A stretch of DNA of 64,000 bases from Limnoperna fortunei (lineage: Eukaryota > Mollusca > Bivalvia > Mytilida > Modiolidae). The translations under genes were made by a program, and so were the position numbers. Below the pieces are notes generated by a model that was not told the origin of the DNA, did not search any database, and worked only from the letters and a program-made list of their open reading frames with translations. Each line of letters opens with the position of its first letter. Within the stretch, counting starts at the first letter, position 1. Shown here one piece after another: positions 13,401 to 28,400 of this stretch. The DNA lies in contig OX104120.1 of the NCBI GenBank assembly GCA_944474755.1, forward strand, positions 24,706,242-24,770,241. The letters are read 5' to 3'.

Positions 13401-16400
13401 AACCATAGTAAGTCCGTGCCAGTGATTGAAAATATTCTAAATCAAGATCTAGATAAAATAAATACATGGTGTATGAAGAATAACATGGTTATTAATCCTA
13501 GAAAATCTACTGTGATGCTTTTAGGTACAGCTCAAAGAAAAGCTACTGTAGATACGGAATTGAATATCATATTAGAAAATTATTCATTAAGTGTTGTCAA
13601 TGTTCAAAAATTACTAGGAATATATATTGATCATACTCTTGATTGGAAACATCAAGTAGATCACATTTGTAAATCTATAAGTTCAAGACTATTTTTGTTC
13701 AATAAGATAAAGAAATATTTAGATACCAAATGTAGAGTTTTATTTTTTAATTCTTATATTCTGCCTATATTTAAGGTCTTTCCCCCTTTCCAAGGGAAAG
13801 ACCTTCTTGTCTTTCTTATGATTATTATTATTATTATTATTATTATTATTTTTCTTCTTCCGCGGAGGTTTGCCAAAAAGTGTCTGGACGTATCATTTCG
13901 ATACTTGGTAACATTAATCGGTCATATCCGGAGATGACATGGCTCATGCTTTTAGACCGATCTATTTTTAGTAACAGAGTTATCTGCCCCAACACGAAAA
14001 CCCTTGTTAGCAGATAAACTCAGAAACCGTAACCGATTCTTAAAATCTGAAGTGTTCAAAATGTCGCTGGTCCTATGGCGATGATTTGTCATGCAAATAT
14101 TTTTTTTCCAATCGACTTCCTGTTTTCGCATTTTTGACCTGAAAAATGTCGCAACGCGTCAAAATTTTTTTCTCAGAAACCGTAAGTCCTAGAGACTTGG
14201 GACCACCACCATTGATCGTAAGTGACATATGTTACATTTTAAAATGTCAAGGTCAAAGGTCAAAAGTCAAGGTCAAAGGTCACCATAGGTCTTGTTAGCA
14301 CTATATCTCGCAAACCATAAAAGATAGAAGCAGACAATAAATGGGAAAAATACTCCACTTATTGAGACCTTCATTTGGTACATTTGACCGAAAGCTGTGC
14401 GATGGACCATTTTTGAGTTACTGCCCTTGACGCGTCTCGGTTAATCGGTTTTTTGGTTAAAACTTGAAAACGGTTAGAGATAATATAGTAAACATATAGG
14501 TTAAACATGATCAGTAGGAAAAGAGCTTCAATTTGAGCCAAAGATCAAAGGTCACAGGTCAAGGTCATACCCTAGCAACAAGGTGACCGTTATAAAAAGT
14601 CCTTAGCAACTATATATTTTTAGAATCAGAATGATGTTCTTTACTGAAATATGTCATTTCATGACCGGAAGTGGCCTTTTGTCCCTAGCAACCGAATGAA
14701 AGTCCTTAACAACCATATATTTTTTGGCTCGGGACCACTTTCTTTACTCAAATAATTCATTTTTATGACTGGAAGAGACATTTTGTGCTACAGCAATACA
14801 CAAAATCCCATAGCATTACCTAACTTTTCTAGCTTTAGAGGAACAGTGGGAAAGACCTTCTCATTTGTTCTCAGAACAAATGGCATTTTAATTGATTACT
14901 GTTGTACTATTTGGGGAAATTGTTCAGATGATTCAATTCAAAGGGTAACAAAATTACAAAAAAGAGCTGCTCGTATAATTCTTGATGCTCCATTTCTTAC
15001 ACCATCACAGGAAATGTTTCATACTCTAAATTGGCTGCCATTTGAAGACAGAGTGTCGTATCACAAATTAGTTTTAGTTTATAAAATCTTGAAAAACCAA
15101 ACACCTGCTTACTTAAAATCGTTATGTACTCCATGCTCGGAAATAAGTTCTAGGAGTTTAAGATCTGTTTCAAGCAATAACTTAACAGTGGTTCGTCCTA
15201 ACACAAATGCAATGAAAACATCATTTGCTTACTCTTCAGCAATTAAATGGAATGCACTACCAAGAGAAATAAAAAATTCCAAAAATGTGAATATTTTCAA
15301 AACAAGTTGTTTTAAATATTTGAAAGAAAAATATTGATTTATTGTTCTATCTCTGTTTTGTATATATATTTCATGCTACATGCTACACTTGTTTGTCAAT
15401 ATGTAATTTCTGTTGAATTGTTTTTTTATGAATGTATACATTGTTTGCTATTTTGAGGGCCTCAAGGTAGATTAGTGTAAGCTTATTGAGTTACCCTCTT
15501 TAAATAAAGATTATTATTATTATTATTATTATACCAAATTTTACTTTATTCTTCATTTCACGAAACCAATAAATTTCGCGCCAAAATTGTATCCATCAGG
15601 TCAATGTCGGAACGGAATTAAGAAGTCGGATTTAGCAGGAGAGATTGATCACCAACTTGCCAACACGGCTGTTGTGAGTTCGAGCGCAACTATATACCCG
15701 ATCACAGAATATGTCCAGTGTACAACCGGAAAGTGACGCTGGCAGCTGTTATGTTTTTTCGTAGGCAATCGCCAGATTTCGGAACAGTAAAACGACAAAT
15801 TACAATACTCTGACTTTTAATTATTTTGACGCCGGGTAGTTGAATTTGTATTTCCATCTTTAAATCGCTTTTTAAAACAAGCAATTGCAGATTTAGTTTA
15901 AACATATTTATTTCAATAATATCATACACAGTTACAAGCAGACATATAACAACGCAAATAAAAGCTTATATCAAGTCCGTTTCCTAATTGTTGAAAGAGT
16001 ACTAAGATGAGTAAACATGCTACATGAAGGAAATATGTTATATAATTTAACCTTTGTTTGACAATATATAACTAAGGAATAAAGGGAACAACACAGATGT
16101 AAAAAAAACTGTAATCGCCTCACTTTGGACATTTTCTACCATATCTACAAGATACTGGGTACTAATATTCCATATCACGTCACCGTATTCTAATATTGGT
16201 CGAATAAAAGACAAATACATTTTTTCGAGGGTAAATCGATCTAAAATAAAGCGCACCTTTCTCAGGAAGTTCTTTCATAAGCCTATTTAACAATATAATC
16301 AATATGAGAATTCCAACTACCATTGTTTAAAAAATAAAAACCTAAATGCTTGTGATTCGAGACCTCTTGGAAATGTGATTATTAATGAGTAGAGGGGTGG

Positions 16401-19400
16401 ACTGGCTTCACTGACTTTCTGGATATTTTCATAGTTTCGGTCTTCTGTGGATTAAATTTAACAAGCCACTTTTGTGACCATTTATTAATAAGATCGAGAT
16501 CCCTGTTTAAGACTGATGCCGCATTTTCAGGAGTGTCAACAATCATATAGATACTAGTGTCGTCAGCAAAAAGCTTAATGCAGGCACGTAAATCAATAAC
16601 TATATCATTTATGAATATTACGAACAAAAGAGGGCCAAGACTGGAACCCTGGGGCATATACCTGCCCCAATAGTCTTCCACTGTGAGCACTCCCCGTTTA
16701 ACACCACCCTTTGAACGTAAATAATTTTTTAACCAAGAGTTTCCCTGAAATACCATAGTTATGTAATTTAAACAGGAGACCTTTGTTCCATACGCGATCA
16801 AAGGCTTTGATTATGTTACAAAAGACAACTCGTATCTCTTTCCCATCATCTAAGGCCTTTCCAATATCATTTGATATGTCAGTCTTCTAGTAAGTGGCTG
16901 AATCCCCTTTAGTAAACCCTGACTAAATTGGAGTAACTACTTTATTCTATAGTAAGAAGTTATGAATTGCGGATTGAAAACTGACATTCAGCTGATTAAA
17001 TGCCCATATGAGGAATAGAACGTTACACAGCTTCTAAGTACGCATTAATAAACAAAATTATGTCCCAAAACGAAGTTTATGTTGTATTATTACTTTTTCT
17101 GTTCTTTTTACTTTAGCTTTGCGGGTGGGTTGTTGCCTCATTGGCATTTATCTGATACTGAATCATATTATTAAAAATAGACATACTTATTAAAAATGAG
17201 AGAAGAAAACATTCAAGAAAGAGCTAAATACATATAAAACAGATTTATGAATATATCTTAATTACACCAACAAATGCAATCAAATTTAAATAATATTGCA
17301 AGAAAATGTTTTCTCTCTTCATTGTGCTAAACTATATATACGCGAAAGCAGGAGAAAATTTTACAGTGGTAGGTACAATGTTCATCACAAATGTTGCTCC
17401 TTTATATTTACATTTCAACTTCGTAAAAATAGGAGTTTATACTTCTATTTAAATAATTTATAAATTTTAATTTTAACTAACAAATCTGCATTTTATTAGT
17501 TCAAAAATTTTAAAACAAAATTCATCCCGTCGAATTACACTATTTCATATTGATAAAGTTATCTACACAGGTATCAAACTAAAATTAGTGGAAATTGGTG
17601 TAAGTACTAGATTTTATAAACATAATAGAAAGTATGCCGATGACACAGAAATGCTTGCTACCACAAGGCAGTGAATGCAGGAAAAAAATAATAAATTGTA
17701 TCAATTCTGTAATGATGTGTGCATGGATAATAATATAAACAAGACTTCAGTGTTGGTCTTTAACAAAGCAGGCAGACACAACAATGAATTGGAATGTGTA
17801 ATTTGTTATAAATATCTAGGTATTTAATTTACTGTATCAGGGTCTTTTGGCTCAGAATGATCTATACCAAAAAGGCTTGAAGGCTTCTGATAAACCCAAA
17901 AGAGATTTTCTTATGTATAATGATATCCCGCTATTAAATCTGCATCACATGTTTTTGATCTTACTATCAAACCCATTCTTCTGTATGGATGAAGGTTAGA
18001 AAATCAAGAGTCATCATTTCATCTCCTTCAAGCTGCTTATAAATGTTTTTAAAAAAATCCCGATGCCAAAAGTCCATCTTGGTACGGATCCATAGCTTAC
18101 ATCACTGTGACTTAAAGGATGTACAACGATATTTATCATCAAAATCTTCTGCATTTAAATATAAGTGTAACCTAATCACACAACAACGGTATATTGAACT
18201 ATGGGGATTGCAGTTAAACAATTTTAAGATTTTAAAGGTAACGTGAATCAAGTTGGTTACTTATTCAACGTTCAACATTCAACATTCAAATAAATACCAA
18301 AGACCTCTTGTCTCAGTTTAACATTTAGCACTCAGTCCCTAGTTCAACATTCGCAGTTCCTAGTTCAACATTCGATTTTTCAGTTCCTAGTTCAACATTC
18401 GCAATTCCTAGTTCAACATTCGTTGTTTCTGGTTCAATATTCGAAATTTTTAGTTCCTCGTTCAACATTCGCAGTTCCTAGTTCAACATTCGATTTTTCA
18501 GTTCCTAGTTCAACATTCGCAGTTCCTAGTTCAACATTCGTTGTTTCTGGTTCAATATTCGAAATTTTTAGTTCCTCGTTCAACATTCGCAGTTCCTAGT
18601 TCAACATTCGATTTTTCAGTTCCTAGTTCAACATTCGCAGTTCCTAGTTCAACATTCGTTGTTTCTTGTTCAATATTCGAAATTTTTAGTTCCTCGTTCA
18701 ACATTCGCAGTTCCTAGTTTAACATTCGATTTTTCAGTTCCTAGTTCAACATTCGCAGTTCATAGTTCAACATTCGTTGTTTCTGGTTCAATATTCGAAA
18801 TTTTTAGTTCCTCGTTCAACATTCGCAGTTCCTAGTTCAACATTCGATTTTTCAGTTCCTAGTTCAACATTCGCAGTTCCTAGTTCAACATTCGTTGTTT
18901 CTGGTTCAATATTCGAAATATTTAGTTCCTCGTTCAACATTCGCAGTTCCTAGTTCAACATTCGATTTTTCAGTTCCTAGTTCAACATTCGCAGTTCCTA
19001 GTTCAACATTCGTTGTTTCTGGTTCAATATTCGAAATTTTTAGTTCCTCGTTCAACATTCGTAATTCCTAGTCACGTAGTAAATGTGACATAAAATATAC
19101 TAAACAACATTAGAACAGACCATGTTAGGACTCAAAATTTTTCCAATATATTTACCTTTCAGAAAAACTTTCATTTATTAAAATCCATACAGTAGTTTTT
19201 AATATACACTAAGATAAACAGGACTATTTTGTTTGTAAGTACTATTTTCTTATATGTTCTAAATTTGATTAGTCCCCTTTAGTGTCTTGACACCTAAAGA
19301 CATTAATACATAGCAAATCGTAATGTTATATCTCTTGTGACATTAGGAAGGTCATAAACATAAGTGTCATGTGATAAAACAATTTAAATGTAATAATCTC

Positions 19401-22400
19401 TTTCGACTGTTTTAAACATTAGCAATTCCTTTGTCGGTATGAGGCACCTCTTCCGTTGTAATTACTTTCAAACTTTTCTAATAAATCACCAGGTATTTGA
19501 TCTGGGTTGATCCATGATTCTTCCAATCTATCATCCTTATATTTTACAAAATACTTTGGTTCCAAACGACCTTTTTCATATCTTGTATAAAGTTTGTCCA
19601 ACACCTCATCAATTTCAATATTAACGGTGTTATCATTTGTCTCTTCATCATTATCTACATTGAATTCCTCTTCTTCACTTGAAAACATATTACGTGCCTC
19701 TGGTGGGTCATCGGGGTCAACAAAATACTTCATTCAATTTTCATGAACGACCTGTTGTTGTTTTTTATTGTCACAACTTTCGATCTTGTAGTTTACTGGA
19801 GATGTTTGGCAAATAATCCTAGGCGGACTGCTCCAGGGATGTAAAAGTTTGTGAGATAATCCTGGCTTAGATGCTGGTGAAAATATCCACACTTTATCTC
19901 CTATATTAAAATCACGTACACTTGACTTTCTATCAGCGTTTCACTTTTGCTTCTGCTGTGACAACTCAATGTTACTTTTGACTAATGTAAAGGCCTCTTG
20001 TAAACGGTTAAGCATCTCTGATTTGTAATTGTCAACATCAGTATATTGAATGGTTGGGGAAGACAAGGCTACATCTATAGGCAATCTAGCATCACGCACA
20101 TAGGTAAGGTAAAACGGGGTCTCCAGAGTACTTTTTTGTACACTTGTCCTGTATGCGAAAAGAAAATAAGGAATATACATATCCCAGTACTTATGGTTTT
20201 CATTGAATCATTCAACTAATTCATCACATTGTGGATGATAAGCCGATGCGAACACTTTCTTGGTGTTCAACAGAGCACAAATCTCTTTCAATAAATTAGA
20301 CATACATGTCTGTCCTCGATCAGTAACACTCGTGGAGCAGAATGTCTGCAAACAACTTCTTCAACAAATAATTTTGAAACAGTAACCGCGTCAGCTGTCC
20401 TAATAGGAAAGGCTTCGGTCCATTTTGTCAAATAATCCGTAAACACAACAACATAGCGATTTCCCATAAGACTCGGTGGGAAGGGACCAGGAATATTCAC
20501 AGAAACACGATCGAATGGTCCTTCTCCAGGTATAGGTAAAAGTGGTGCGGGTGTTCTACCTTTAGAAGTTTTCCTTATTGTACACTTAATACAGGACTTA
20601 CACCAATAATCAATATCTCATGTTCATTCCAATCCAGTAAAATCTTTCCTAAACTTTTTAATACGTTTTATGAAATCGTAAATGTCCTGCTGTAGTATCA
20701 TTATGGCACCAGTGTAATACTTCATCAATGAGTGAGCGTGGAACAACTAATCTCATAATCAGGAGAACATGCAACAATCTTCCTGCAATCCATTACATTT
20801 TCAGTTAAAATTCCATCCTTTAATTACCGTATAATGGGACGCAAGTTTGGATCTATCTCCTGCATATCTCTGATGTTGTCCAACTGCAATCCCGCAGGTG
20901 AATCTTCAGTAAATCCAGCAATGACATCCTGCCTTGACAATCCATTATCATTCTTATGTGTTTTACCGGCCCTATACTCAATTTGAATATCATATTCAAA
21001 TGAAGCAATAAGGCCACTTGGATTCCTGATAGACATTAACCATCTCAAAGGGTTATGATCAGTAATAACAACAAACTTATGACCATAAAGGTATTGTCTA
21101 AAAACCTGAACACCATATATTATTGACAAAGCTTCCTTTTCTATAACAGCATAATTCATTTCGTGTTTCTTTAATTGCCGGCTGGCATATCCTATTGGTT
21201 GTCCACTTTGTCTGAGTCCTCTTTCTGTGCCAAAACAACGCCAAGTCTGAGGTCTGAACTATCACAGTACAGAATAAAGTTTTGAACAGCTTCAACTTTC
21301 TTTTGATCTGCTTTGATTCCCTCTCCTGAAACTATGTGTCCTAGAAATGAAACTTCAGCCTTAATAAAGGAACACTTTTTTTGTTTTAGTTTTAAGTTTG
21401 CACTACGAAAACGACTAAACACTTCTCGTAATCTCACCAAATGATCTTCAAAAGTCTTCGAAAATACAATGACGTCATCAAGTGCCATTTCCACTGAATA
21501 CCGGCGAGTAACATGTCCATAAGTCCTTGAAATGTACTGGGTGCATTGCACAATCCAAACGGCATTTTATTGTATTCATATAACCCTTCTCTTGAAATAA
21601 ATGCTGTTTGTTCATTGTCCTTTTCTGATACAGGTACTTGAAAGTATCCCTGAGCAATATCCATTACGGAGAAATACTTGGTATCTCTGAAAGCTTCAAT
21701 CATATCATCAATTCTTGGTAACGGATACACATCCTTCTTAGTTACAGCATTGACACGCCTGTAGTCTATACAACAACGAGTTGGTCCATCTTTCTTTTAA
21801 ACAAGTACAATAGGAGAGGCCCAAGGACTATGCAAAGGTCTAATGATGTTTCTGTCCAACATCTTCTTAACATGCTCCTGAATTTCCGTCTTTTGTGAAA
21901 AGGTTTCCCTATATGGACGCTGTTTAATGGGAGCGTGTCCGTTTGTGTCAATGGTATGTTCCACCAAAGTTGTAGCTCCAAGGTCATTGTCATCTTTTGA
22001 AAAAATATCAGAGAATTCAGACAAAAGAGAACGAAACTTCTGTTGCTCTGCTTCTGACATCAAATTCCATCTAATCGCAATATCTTTGTAATCCTGATCT
22101 TGCTTCTTCGTGCTCCCAAAATTTTCTGGTTCTGCAGATATATCAATCACTGCGCAATCAGAAGTTTCCTCAAAAGTTCTAATTTTTGTATTTTTAAGTA
22201 CTCGCATAAAAGCTCCATTGGAAGAAATTCTAGTGACTGCTCTAGCAGAATAAATTCCATATTTCTCAATCATATGCTTCTTTGGCTCGAGAATACCCAA
22301 TTTTCCTTCATTAACACAAGGTACTTTGACGGCACATAGTACTTCTGATACTTCGGAGGTATTTCAACAGATTTTATTAAGTTGACTGAATATACATAGG

Positions 22401-25400
22401 CTCCTTGTCCTTACTTTTGTTTCCACACATTCACCATTCCAGTAAGCAGACTGTGTTTGAAAATCAATCACTAAGCCAATGCTGTTTATAATATCATTTC
22501 CAATGATAGCATCATATTTTTAATCATCCACCACATACATAATTTGCTTCGAAATATCAGAATTAACACAAATTTCACATTCGAGCATTATCCCAATAGG
22601 CTGTCCAGTTGCTGATACCATGAAGAGTACTTAATATTTGTAATTTCCTTTGAAGGCACAAACTTGGAATCAATTAATGAAACAACAGCACCAGTATCTA
22701 GTAGTAAAGTAGCATCATTGTGAAATAGCTTCCCAAGAATTTGAATTCCATGATTTTGATCAGGTACCAACAAGTTAAGTGCTAGAGTTTCAGCACTTTG
22801 CAAATTAAAATGTTTAACAGGATTAAAATTGCAATTAAAATCTGAATTTTTATCTGCAGGAAATGCTTTTCTAGGTAAAATGGATGCCTTCCCCTGCTTA
22901 AAGAAAGCCTGTACTAGTTTAAACGCTGATTCGCACTCTAGACCGACCCTTATTATCAATCTCCCTTTTATGACAATATCGTTGTACATGTTGTGAATTC
23001 CCATATCGTCTTCCAGTACGATTATAATTATGCTCCTTAGGTTTGCTTTCTAGACTGTTCAGTTTCTTCTCTCCAAATTTCCAAGCTTGCTGGCTAAACT
23101 CTCAACACTCTTGTGCAAAATATTATTATCACTGGCCACAACATTAACACTGACTGGATTGGACTCCGCCCGAATAAGATTTTCATTACACTCTTCTCTC
23201 TTTGCAATTCTAAAGGCCTGCTCAAAACTCTATGGATCACTCATCATAACAAACCTTTTAATATTAGGTAGAAGCCCTTGTAAAAATTGCTCCTTTACAT
23301 GTCGATTATTCCCATCCATCGAAACTCCACCATGAGCACGCCTGGCTAATTTCAGAATAGCATTTCCATAGTCCTCTACACTTTCAAACGACAGCTGTTT
23401 TCTTCCAAATAGCTCAGAATCATACATTCTTTCTAATTCTTTAGGACAAAATCTCTCTTTTAGACTATGCACTGTTTTGTCATATTCTTCTTGAATGCTT
23501 GAATCTAGATCTTCAAAGAAATCCGCTGCTCTGCCTCGTAAAAATGCTGGTAACATGACTGCCTTCTTGTCCTTACTCCACCGATTAGCCTTGCTAATTC
23601 TTTCGAATGTTTTTGTCCAACTTTCGAAGTCCTCGCCAACTTCACCAAAGAATTTAGATGGCGTAATATGCGATCTCTGTTCTGGAAAAAAGCGAGTCTC
23701 CTGCACTACAGGAACGCTTGATGCTGAAACATTTTCATCTGGAGATAAACTCCTATTCCTATGCCTATTTCCACGTGGCATGATTACAGAAAAATTCACT
23801 TACTCTGTATAAAAAATACAAATAAATCCAAATATTTTGAAATTTCACACACAAAATGCGTACTTTAGAATCGGATCCCACTTCTGACACAAAAAATAAA
23901 TGTGACGGCAGTCTAGTACAAATGACTATAAACAGACAGACGGATGCAGTGATGCTGGCTTTAGTCCTCAAAATCACATAAACACTAATTGTATTAATCT
24001 CCAGTTTATTAAATATATATACATCTCAATTATCTACAGTCAATTTTACAACATAGTAAGTGGAATTCCTTTCACAAAATCAGGACCAAACATAACATTC
24101 AGGATATTCTAAATCCTATCGGCCAAACGCACATGAGGTACATTTGTAACCGTTGAGTATAATTCAACATAGTGAAATAACTAACAAATAATCCACCACA
24201 AAACACGCATAAATCCCATAATACAGAACACAGACTTATACAAAGTCACAGGTTAATCCATTAACCATTAATTAAATCCAAAAACATCTCAAGGCTCATA
24301 TCATAATAACACCAAAGAACCTACTCTAACATTGACACAACTGCCTCTTCTGACCAAACAAACAACTTGGTACTTATATACCCAAGCCTTATCACCTGAC
24401 CTCAATTATCTCCTAAAAATTTCTCCTAAATTTCTCCTAAAAATCTCCTAACTTTCTCCTTATTTTCTCCTAACACTTACATCACCATAATAGTAAACAA
24501 ACCATAACTCAGTTTAAACATGCATGTACAGAACTGATAAAAGATATCATATTACTACTTTCACTACTCCCAGGCTAAGTTAATGACTTTAACCCATGGA
24601 CAACACTATAAAGACTAAAAGATAGCTGCTTATCAATTGGATACAAATTGTAATTATGACAATGGTGATTACATTTTACAACTTATACGTTATACTAGAT
24701 TTTGCTTTGTGCTGAACCGGAGTGCGCTTTTGACTATTAATCCTCTTAAACGGGCGCTTGTAAATAGGTTGATGATATTCCTTCAGTTTTATTCCCGTTG
24801 CCTTGAATTATTTGATATTTGACTGCGCCAACCTATTTGCAATAAACTTTTTACGTCGGGATGTATCAGTAAGCCAATGGTATCTGTTTGTGCTGATATA
24901 TATTTATATTCACAATAGGTCATAGATAAACCAAAATATTATTGGGAGCATTATGTAATTTCATTAGTTAAATTTCCCTCCCAAAAACGCTTATTGCAAT
25001 ACGCGTTTCTATTGCAAAACGGGTTGACTTATAAAGCCCGTTAATTCTGTGGTAAATGTGCTGATATATATTTATATTCACAATTGTTCATAGATAAACC
25101 AATAAGAAGCGATCTTTAGTTTCATTAATTAAATGTTCGTTTAAAAATATTTTTATTGCAAAACGGGTTAATGCAAAATGTGTTCTTATTGCAAAACGGG
25201 TTGACTACTCAAACCCATTTTCCAATAAACTGTTGATGTCGCCATGTATCAGTAACTCGATGGCATATGTTTGTGTTTATATAAATTTTTATTAACAATG
25301 GTTCATAGGTAGATAAACAAAACATTATTCGATCATTTATATTTAACGAACTGAATATAAAGTACAGGCCCGAATTGGGAAACGTATATCGGTTCGGAAC

Positions 25401-28400
25401 TGGAAAAGAGAAACGCTACCGACCGATCATAGATCGATTCCTTCACAACAAGGACTTAGAAACTGGTCTTTCTAATACATACCGCCTTAAAAGAACACCA
25501 TTCTCTGTTAACCGACAGTATCCTGACGAGGTGAAGTTTATATCAGGTGATGAAAAAGAAACGAAATCAGGGGTGTCGCGTAAGACTAGTCAGATATGAT
25601 TTATATGTCGACGGACTCGTGTACCACGATGAAAATGACACTTAGTCGACCCCCTCTAAAACCAGCTGAAACAGATAGCACACACACAAACACCAGACAA
25701 TCTGTCCTATGGCAAACGCCGACGAACATCAACGCCAAAAAGCATATAGGACTCCCGTGGAGATTCTACCAATAGTTGTGACAAATGTATAGGAGATGTT
25801 TGTTAATGTACCCATGTCTTAAATATATTTAATTTTGAATAGTTGTGGTATATCGAAAAAATGCACTGCCCCTGAATTTTTATAATTTGTTAGTAGATAT
25901 AATTTTATTTGCCTGACTGGGACGAGAACTGATGATTTTGATACTATATTGATATCCCAGGCTATATTTTCGAAATACTAAATAGACAAAAATATAAACG
26001 AGTAAAATCAGGATGCATAGCTTTCGGGTTTAAGTCAGATTTATTTAATTTTATCAAATAATTACAGATATATACTCCTAAATGGAGATTTTAATCGTAG
26101 AACAGAGAAAGCTCCGGATTTGATAGAAATTGTTAACGACGGTCATAATCCTGTCAATAATGTACAGAATCATTGTTATACACTACCTGATTTAGATATG
26201 AATCTTAATAGATAAATAACTATGGTAACAACCTTTTAGAAATGTGTAAAAAATAAGAATTTGTTTATTTTTAATGATTGAGTCAGTGGTGACAAAATGG
26301 GCATGTTTACTTGAAAGCAATCAAGTTTTGTTGACTATTTAATTTGTCAACATGACATGTCATCTTTTATTCATACTTATTGAGCTCTGTGTAAAAGTAC
26401 CATAGAAACCTGCTGACACCCCCACCCCCATCTGAAGGTGAACAAAATTATTTCAATGGTATGAAAAAAAAACTAATGGGATGCTGATAAAGTAGAATCC
26501 TTCATAGAAAATATTGACATTCATAAGGTTGGGCATTTGATATGTGAACGAGGAACTAAAAATTTCGAATATTGAACCAGAAACAACGAATGTTGAACTA
26601 GGAACTGCGAATGTTGAACGAGGAACTAAAAATTTCGAATATCGAACCAGAAACTACGAATGTTGAACTAGGAACTGCGAATGTTGAACTAGGAACTGCG
26701 AATGTTGAACTAGGAACTGAAAAATCGAATGTTGAACTAGGAACTGCGAATGTTGAACGAGGAACTAAAAATTTCGAATATTGAACCAGAAACAACGAAT
26801 GTTGAACTAGGAACTGCGAATGTTGAACTAGGAACTGAAAAATCGAATGTTGAACTAGGAACTGCGAATGTTGAATGAGGAACTAAAAATTTCGAATATT
26901 GAACCAGAAACAACGAATGTTGAACTAGGAACTGCGAATGTTGAACTAGGAACTGAAAAATCGAATGTTGAACTAGGAACCTCGAATGTTGAACGAGGAA
27001 CTAAACATTTTGAATATTGAACCAGAAACAACGAATGTTGAACTAGGAACTGCGAATGTTGAACTAGGAACTGAAAAATCTAATGTTGAACTAGGAACTG
27101 CGAATGTTGAACGAGGAACTAAAAATTTCGAATATTGAACTAGGAACTGCGAATGTTGAACTAGGAACTGCGAATGTTGAACTAGGAACTGAAAAATCGA
27201 ATGTTGAACTAGGAACTGCGAATGTTGAACGAGGAACTAAAAATTTCGAATATTGAACCAGAAACAACGAATGCTGAACTAGGAACTGCGAATGTTGAAC
27301 TAGGAACTGAAAAATCGAATGTTGAACTAGGAACTGCGAATGTTGAACGAGGAACTAAAAATTTCGAATATCGAACCAGAAACTACGAATGTTGAACTAG
27401 GAACTGCGAATGTTGAACTAGGAACTGCGAATGTTGAACTAGGAACTGAAAAATCGAATGTTGAACTAGGAACTGCGAATGTTGAACGAGGAACTAAAAA
27501 TTTCGAATATTGAACCAGAAACAACGAATGTTGAACTAGGAACTGCGAATGTTGAACTAGGAACTGAAAAATCGAATGTTGAACTAGGAACTGAGAAATC
27601 GAATGTTGAACTAGGAACTGCGAATGTTGAACGAGGAACTAAAAATTTCGAATATTGAACCAGAATCTACGAATGTTGAACTAGGAACTGCGAATGTTGA
27701 ACTAGGAACTGAAAAATCGAATGTTGAACTAGGAACTGCGAATGTTGAACGAGGAACTAAAAATTTCGAATATTGAACCAGAAACAACGAATGTTGAACT
27801 AGGAACTGCGAATGTTGAACTAGGAACTGAAAAATCGAATGTTGAACTAGGAACTGCGAATGTTGAACGAGGAACTAAAAATTTCGAATATTGAACCAGA
27901 AACAACGAATGTTGAACTAGGAACTGCGAATGTTGAACTAGGAACTGAAAAATCGAATGTTGAACTAGGAACTGCGAATTTTGAACGAGGAACTAAAAAT
28001 TTTGAATATTGAACCAGAAACAACGAATGTTGAACTAGGAACTGCGAATGTTGAACTAGGAACTGAAAAATCGAATGTTGAACTAGGAACTGCGAATGTT
28101 GAACGAGGAACTAAAAATTTCGAATATTGAACCAGAAACAACGAATGTTGAACTAGGAACTGCGAATGTTGAACTAGGAACTGAAAAATCGAACGTTGAA
28201 CTAGGAACTGCGAATGTTGAACGAGGAACTAAAAATTTCGAATATTGAACCAGAAACAACGAATGTTGAACTAGGAACTGCGAATGTTGAACTAGGAACT
28301 GAAAAATCGAATGTTGAACTAGGAACTGCGAATGTTGAACGAGGGACTGAGTGCTAAATGTTAAACTGAGACAAGAGGTCTTTGGTATTTATTTGAATGT

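Larger units (their letters stand above)
10614..15532 (+). mobile_element. LINE-1 of this window: CR1/L2-like non-LTR retrotransposon, 5'-truncated
   Basis: In order there are the end of an ORF1 with two CCHC knuckles, an ORF2 with APE endonuclease and reverse transcriptase, a C-terminal region (DYCCTIWG, LQKRAARII, LNWLP) and a 3' UTR ending in an (ATT)n tail at 15513-15532. The Jockey-superfamily placement, CR1/L2 type, rests on the C-terminal motifs and the microsatellite tail and is moderately sure. It is broken by a 249-bp internal duplication and a 1.1 kb insertion. It lies in intron 1 of gene A in the opposite orientation. Confidence 0.85.
19419..24602 (-). mobile_element. Ty3/gypsy LTR retrotransposon, decayed, one LTR only
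   Basis: Minus-strand order is LTR (24602-23901), gag, protease, RT, RNase H, integrase and a chromodomain-like tail, the gypsy/Ty3 order. Several frameshifts split pol. The LTR starts TGTCCATGGG and ends CGTCACA on the minus strand, with a candidate primer-binding region just inside (GTCAGAAGTGGGATCC, about 23883-23868). No second LTR is seen below 19419, so the 3' end is lost. It lies wholly inside the 10.2 kb foldback element. Confidence 0.85.

Noticed and set aside
26598..27524. Repetitive VPSSTFAVPSSTF-like reading frames
   Set aside because: They are translations of the 118-bp satellite units; the same peptide appears twice only because the DNA repeats.
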